Source of the DNA: Shewanella benthica
GTDB taxonomy: Bacteria > Pseudomonadota > Gammaproteobacteria > Enterobacterales > Shewanellaceae
DNA: 64,000 nucleotides
NCBI GenBank assembly: GCA_023284085.1
Contig: JAKVHY010000001.1
Location: forward strand, 186,001 to 250,000
Direction: 5' to 3'
The notes under the pieces are model-generated. The model saw only the letters and a program-made list of their open reading frames with translations. It was not told where the DNA came from and made no database searches. The position numbers and the translations under genes are program-made. Below, piece by piece: positions 60,725 through 64,000 of the stretch (position 1 is its first letter; every line of letters begins with the position of its first letter).

Positions 60725-61060
60725 AGGCGAAGATGACGCTAGGCTGTTGAAGCTAAGATGATACTTCGTTGGTGTGGCTGAGACGACGCTAGCTGTTGGG
60801 CCTGCGGTAATAAATCCGAGACGACGCCCACTGCGTGAGCTGTTAGAGACAGAGCAACAGCTGGATCCCGGAACGAGTCCGGGAAGACGGCATAAAAAGA
60901 AGTTAGATCGATAATGACTCCGAATCATAAAAATAGGGTGCGTTGACGTCTACACCTATTTCGTCTTTCCGGCACTCTTGTTGGCCGGAATCCATTTTTT
61001 AGAACCAAGATCATAAGCTAAGAATGGATCCCGGAACGAGTCCGGGAAGACTATAGGTAT
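60725..61060 (+). repeat. R4 and R1/R2 repeats, right polarity
   Basis: R4 at 60725-60850, R1 at about 60860-60895 (partial) and 60960-61050, an R2 fragment at 60905-60935. Last repeat block of the field. Confidence 0.9.
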
Positions 61061-61165
61061 CGTTCACTAGTTTGAATCTATCATGATCTTGTAGCAGTAC
61101 ACAGAAGCTATGACTGAAGCGATTATATTGATGATAAATATCTTTGATCTGAGCATAAAGTAATT

Positions 61166-62060
61166 TCAATTATACAGTTCGGTTAAATTATCAGTGTTCA
61201 CCTGATGTTGTGGCCTTTCTATAAAGGCTATTCGATTAGATATATCACGCATCGTTGTGATGAATTCGGTTTTACATTGATAGATATCATTGATATTTTG
61301 GATATGCTTATCTCAATTAGAAATTCACTCTTGTATTTTTTACAGCCATTATCATGCTCTAGATAACAGGGCTCTAGATAACATGACTCTGGATTGAGTA
61401 TCAGAATCTGCCAATTGATTAATATAATCAGAATGGCCAGGATTGAATTTTTTCCCGCATGAGTTTAGTCATACTTTGACCTATTATATCATCTTCAGAA
61501 TAGTCCAATGTTCTTCAGTTGCATGATTAAGTAATGGTATATTTAGGTTCTCATCGATAATTCCATAGATAGTGATAATGTATCGGAAGTGGTATCTATT
61601 AATGAACAAAATCTTCTTGTGGGATTATTCACTTCATTTTGTAACTCATGTTTATCACTCATATGAATGCCAATTATCATCACCTTCAGGGATGGGTTCG
61701 GCATGCTCTCCATTGGATTTAAAATAGTCGCCACAAGGGACTTGGTACTTAATTAACATGTTTTTCTATCTCTATGGGTTCTAGGGTGATGAACACTCGT
61801 GGTAAGTAGGTATTGAAAACATGTGAGACGCTAGCTGAGGTAAGCTATCTAACAGGAAATTTGAGAACGACACTTCCTGACTCGTTTAAATTCTACCCTG
61901 CATGCGAATAAATAGTTCATCATGGGCGACCACACGAATCTTTGTCTCCTTAGCCGAATTCAAGATATGAAGCTAAGTTTAGTTATATTTGATCATTTGA
62001 CTATGTTCAAGCCGTTATCTTGACCGGTTCTAAGTCATTACACGTGAATTTATATGCCAC
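61166..62060 (-). pseudogene. Frameshift-riddled relic of an unidentified protein gene
   Basis: Read leftward, coding-like segments follow each other but switch frame. They are 61781-61879 (QEVSFSNFLLDSLPQLASHM), 61655-61759 (IKYQVPCGDYFKSNGEHAEP then IPEGDDNWHSYE), 61484-61606 (IIDENLNIPLLNHATEEHWT), 61428-61496 (EDDIIGQSMTKLMREKIQSW), 61352-61432 (SDYINQLADSDTQSRVMLSR) and 61166-61312 (TEFITTMRDISNRIAFIERP, ending LTELYN and a stop). Further coding-like bits occur up to about 62060. I do not recognise the family. Each step is a one- or two-base frame change, which is best explained by decay of one gene of at least 280 codons. Confidence 0.6.
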
Positions 62061-62108
62061 ATTTTGAATGAAGGTTACAACAATCCCCGGGGTTATACTT
62101 TTATTCTT

Positions 62109-62163
62109 GCATAAGCGGTGCATAGGCAGTGCATAAGTGGCGCATAAACACCGCGTAAGCTTC
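62109..62163. repeat. Five degenerate 11-bp direct repeats
   Basis: GCATAAGCGGT, GCATAGGCAGT, GCATAAGTGGC, GCATAAACACC and GCGTAAGCTTC follow with exact 11-bp period. The 62061-62379 gap otherwise shows no gene. Confidence 0.85.
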
Positions 62164-62379
62164 ACGTGAATGCTGCGTGGCTATGTGTAAGAGATAAGTG
62201 ATGGATACGTAAGTGATATATGCTTTGTATATAAGGTGTATTCAGGTTTGGGAGCTCACAGGCTTTTAGGAATGAATAAAAAGCGTACTATATTTGGTCA
62301 GTACACTGGGTAACCCAATGTCACGTTAAATGCTTTATGCTTAGTCCAGAGAGTAGAAAAGAGTAGAGAGGAGTAACAG

Positions 62380-62931
62380 ATGAGAATTCCGGATACAGAC
62401 AGACTCGAGTTTCACTTCATGACCCGTAAGGATGCCGAAGCCTTATTCGAGCTCGATCAAGATGAAGACGTGATGCTCTATATCAATGGCGGACACATGA
62501 CTACTATGGAAGATATCCGCCAGATCTCGATCCCTAGGCTCGAAAGCTATGCCAATGAGGATGAAGGTTGGGGGATCTGGAAGGTGACAGCCAAGCCTTC
62601 TGATACCCTAGAGGCTCACCTCTATTTAGGCTGGATATTGGTTAGACCCATGGATTTTTTCAATGATGAGCCCAAATGGGACAACCTTGAACTTGGCTGG
62701 CGCTTCAAGCAAGCTGCATGGGGTAAAGGGTATGCCACTGAGGCGGCCAAGGCGGTGATGGATGTTGTGACTGCGCCGGATAAGATCAACAAGGCTTCGG
62801 CCATCGCCTTCGAAGAGAATCTAGGTTCGATTAAAATCATGGAGAAGCTAGGCATGAGCTTTCTGAAGAAAGGCATTCATAAAGACCCATTGGGCGATCT
62901 GGAATTAGTCTATTACGAGAAACTATTATAA
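62380..62931 (+). CDS. GNAT-family N-acetyltransferase
   Basis: 183 residues with the RimJ/RimL-type pattern: TDRLEFHFMTRKDAEALFEL, LGWRFKQAAWGKGYATEAAK with the acetyl-CoA binding R/Q-x-x-G-x-G/A-like turn, and IAFEENLGSIKIMEKLGM. Substrate unknown. AGGAG is 7 bp before the ATG. Confidence 0.9.
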   Translation: MRIPDTDRLEFHFMTRKDAEALFELDQDEDVMLYINGGHMTTMEDIRQISIPRLESYANEDEGWGIWKVTAKPSDTLEAHLYLGWILVRPMDFFNDEPKWDNLELGWRFKQAAWGKGYATEAAKAVMDVVTAPDKINKASAIAFEENLGSIKIMEKLGMSFLKKGIHKDPLGDLELVYYEKLL

Positions 62932-63014
62932 AAGACGAAGTGATAATGGCGCCTTTTATAAAAAAGTCGTGATAAATGTAAATTATAATCTCTCATTGGA
63001 ACACTGTCATAAAT

Positions 63015-63053
63015 CAATAAACTGAACACTATATGCTTACGTTCAGTTTATTG
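63015..63053. other. Long perfect inverted repeat downstream of the GNAT gene
   Basis: CAATAAACTGAAC and GTTCAGTTTATTG are 13-bp perfect arms around 13 nt. No T-tract follows, so it may be a protein site or an RNA structure and not a plain terminator. The rest of 62932-63514 is a gene-free AT-rich region that contains the subtilase leader. Confidence 0.7.
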
Positions 63054-63514
63054 TGTCGAGTTTAGTTTCTGTATTTTTAACCCCCGACTGCCTAAAATAT
63101 CGACTCAAGGGGTTTAATTAAAGAAAACATCATAAAAACCGTGATTAATACTTTTCACTTACTGGCTTGAACCTGTCTAGTAAAAACGAAGTAATATCTT
63201 CGTTCTGTGAACTTGTTATAAAAATTGTGATGTTAAAATGATGAATTTATGACCGCCGTAATAAAACAAATACTTATCAGGCATATTATTTGGTTATCTT
63301 ATCAAAAGTGCCGATTAATTTCATTCTGATGATGTGACGGTTTTAAGTCATTAATAAATGTGTGGTTTTAGTAATCTTTAATTATGTAAAGGGATTGTTA
63401 CGATGGCCGCGACTTATCTAAAGCTTGTTTTTTATACTCTCATTCCGCCTATTCAATAAATGAACTAGGTTAATTATGCCCCTGAGGCACAATTAATAAA
63501 AATGGAGTTAAACC

Positions 63515-64000
63515 ATGTATAAGAAACAATTGATAGCAATAGCGGTCACTGCAGGATTAGCATCGGTCTCTATTCAAGCACAAGAGTATCAAGCACAGAT
63601 GATTGAGGTCGAACAATCACGTGCCATTAAAGATACCTATATTGTGGTGTTCAACACACCCAGCGTGCTCAACCTTTCAGATCAGATGGCGATTCAGAGT
63701 TATGCCATCCAGCAAGGTCAGCAGTTAGCAAATCGTTTCAATATAAACGTAAAGAAAAACTTCGGTAGTGCACTGAATGGCGTACTGGTCAGTGGCAGTA
63801 AGAAAGAGATCATGGCCCTGCGCAGTGATCCTAACGTTAAGTACATCGAGCAAGATCAGATGATGTCTATCAGCCCTATGGTTAGCGCTGCGGGAGATCA
63901 AGGCAGTCCGACCTGGGGTCTCGATAGGGTCGATCAACGAGACTTGCCCTTAGATGCTAACTATCATTACGACTTCGATGGCAGCGGTGTCACGGCTTAT
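63515..64000 (+). CDS. Secreted subtilisin-like serine protease (S8), 5' part only
   Basis: 162 codons are in the window, and the gene continues past the end. A signal peptide (MYKKQLIAIAVTAGLASVSI, cleavage near QAQ) is followed by an inhibitor I9 prodomain (DTYIVVFNTPSVLNLSDQ, then ALNGVLVSGSKKEI and YIEQDQMM). The mature enzyme would begin near SAAGDQGSPTWGLDRVDQRD. GGAGTTAAACC before ATG provides the RBS. Catalytic residues lie beyond the window. Confidence 0.9.
   Translation, partial: MYKKQLIAIAVTAGLASVSIQAQEYQAQMIEVEQSRAIKDTYIVVFNTPSVLNLSDQMAIQSYAIQQGQQLANRFNINVKKNFGSALNGVLVSGSKKEIMALRSDPNVKYIEQDQMMSISPMVSAAGDQGSPTWGLDRVDQRDLPLDANYHYDFDGSGVTAY

Noticed and set aside
2740-61060. Insertion sequences or classical MITEs
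   Set aside because: No transposase gene, no clear terminal inverted repeats with target duplications; the elements look like REP-type composites instead.
61640-61740. Minus-strand resemblance to 5S rRNA (GGCGACTAT and CATGCCGAAC at near-5S spacing)
   Set aside because: The same bases read as a good protein segment (GDYFKSNGEHAEP) that continues the flanking coding relic, and the rest of the 5S structure is absent.

Overview
The window looks like a stretch of chromosome from a marine gammaproteobacterium of the order Alteromonadales, most likely Shewanella. The evidence is the mix of close homologues of E. coli genes (ybiT, ydhR, psuG/psuK, a HelD-like helicase, a YliI-like sugar dehydrogenase) with large surface and OmpA-like proteins, a secreted subtilase, several LysR regulators and a very dense family of intergenic repeats. 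The assignment is inference from gene content.

Layout. (1) 1-9.9 kb: the 3' end of a giant surface/OmpA fusion protein, a GIY-YIG protein, a small Cys-rich protein, a Tde-like DNase toxin (Ntox15) with its GAD-like/DUF1851 immunity gene, and a DUF4124/gluzincin protease. Composite palindromic repeats separate them, all in one polarity. (2) 10.2-31.5 kb: a repeat-free, AT-rich DNA phosphorothioation (PT) island. Its core is dndA diverging from dndBCDE, with a paired palindromic operator between them. Coupled to dndA is an Mrr-type nuclease with an N-terminal HARE-HTH domain; a PT-associated methyltransferase, a small HTH protein and an M15-like protein follow. Left of dndE is a tightly overlapping operon: PLD-helicase, 66-aa protein, a second DndD-like SMC ATPase, a DndE-like protein and a 936-aa protein joining HARE, RNAP alpha-CTD-like and sigma region 4-like domains. 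After it come a fossil of an FtsK/HerA-like ATPase (probable DptH) and a DGQHR/HEPN gene pair that runs tail-to-tail into dndE. (3) 31.5-61 kb: a YeeE/YedE sulfur transporter at the island edge, an MscS channel, pseudouridine catabolism genes, an FAD oxidoreductase, a HelD-like helicase, three LysR genes, a PurA paralogue, an SPFH protein, ybiT and an acyl-CoA synthetase. Gaps are again filled by composite repeats, here in the opposite polarity. (4) 61-64 kb: an unreported-looking gene relic broken by many frameshifts, a GNAT acetyltransferase and the 5' end of a subtilase.

How the island may work. DndA and DndC mobilise sulfur, DndD/E deliver it to DNA and DndB is the likely autoregulator. 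The usual DptFGH restriction module is missing except for the fossil. In its place sit a helicase/SMC/DndE-like/HARE-sigma operon, a HARE-Mrr nuclease and a DGQHR-HEPN pair. I propose that these are the effectors that read PT status. This is the most interesting candidate system in the window; the assignment of roles is inference.
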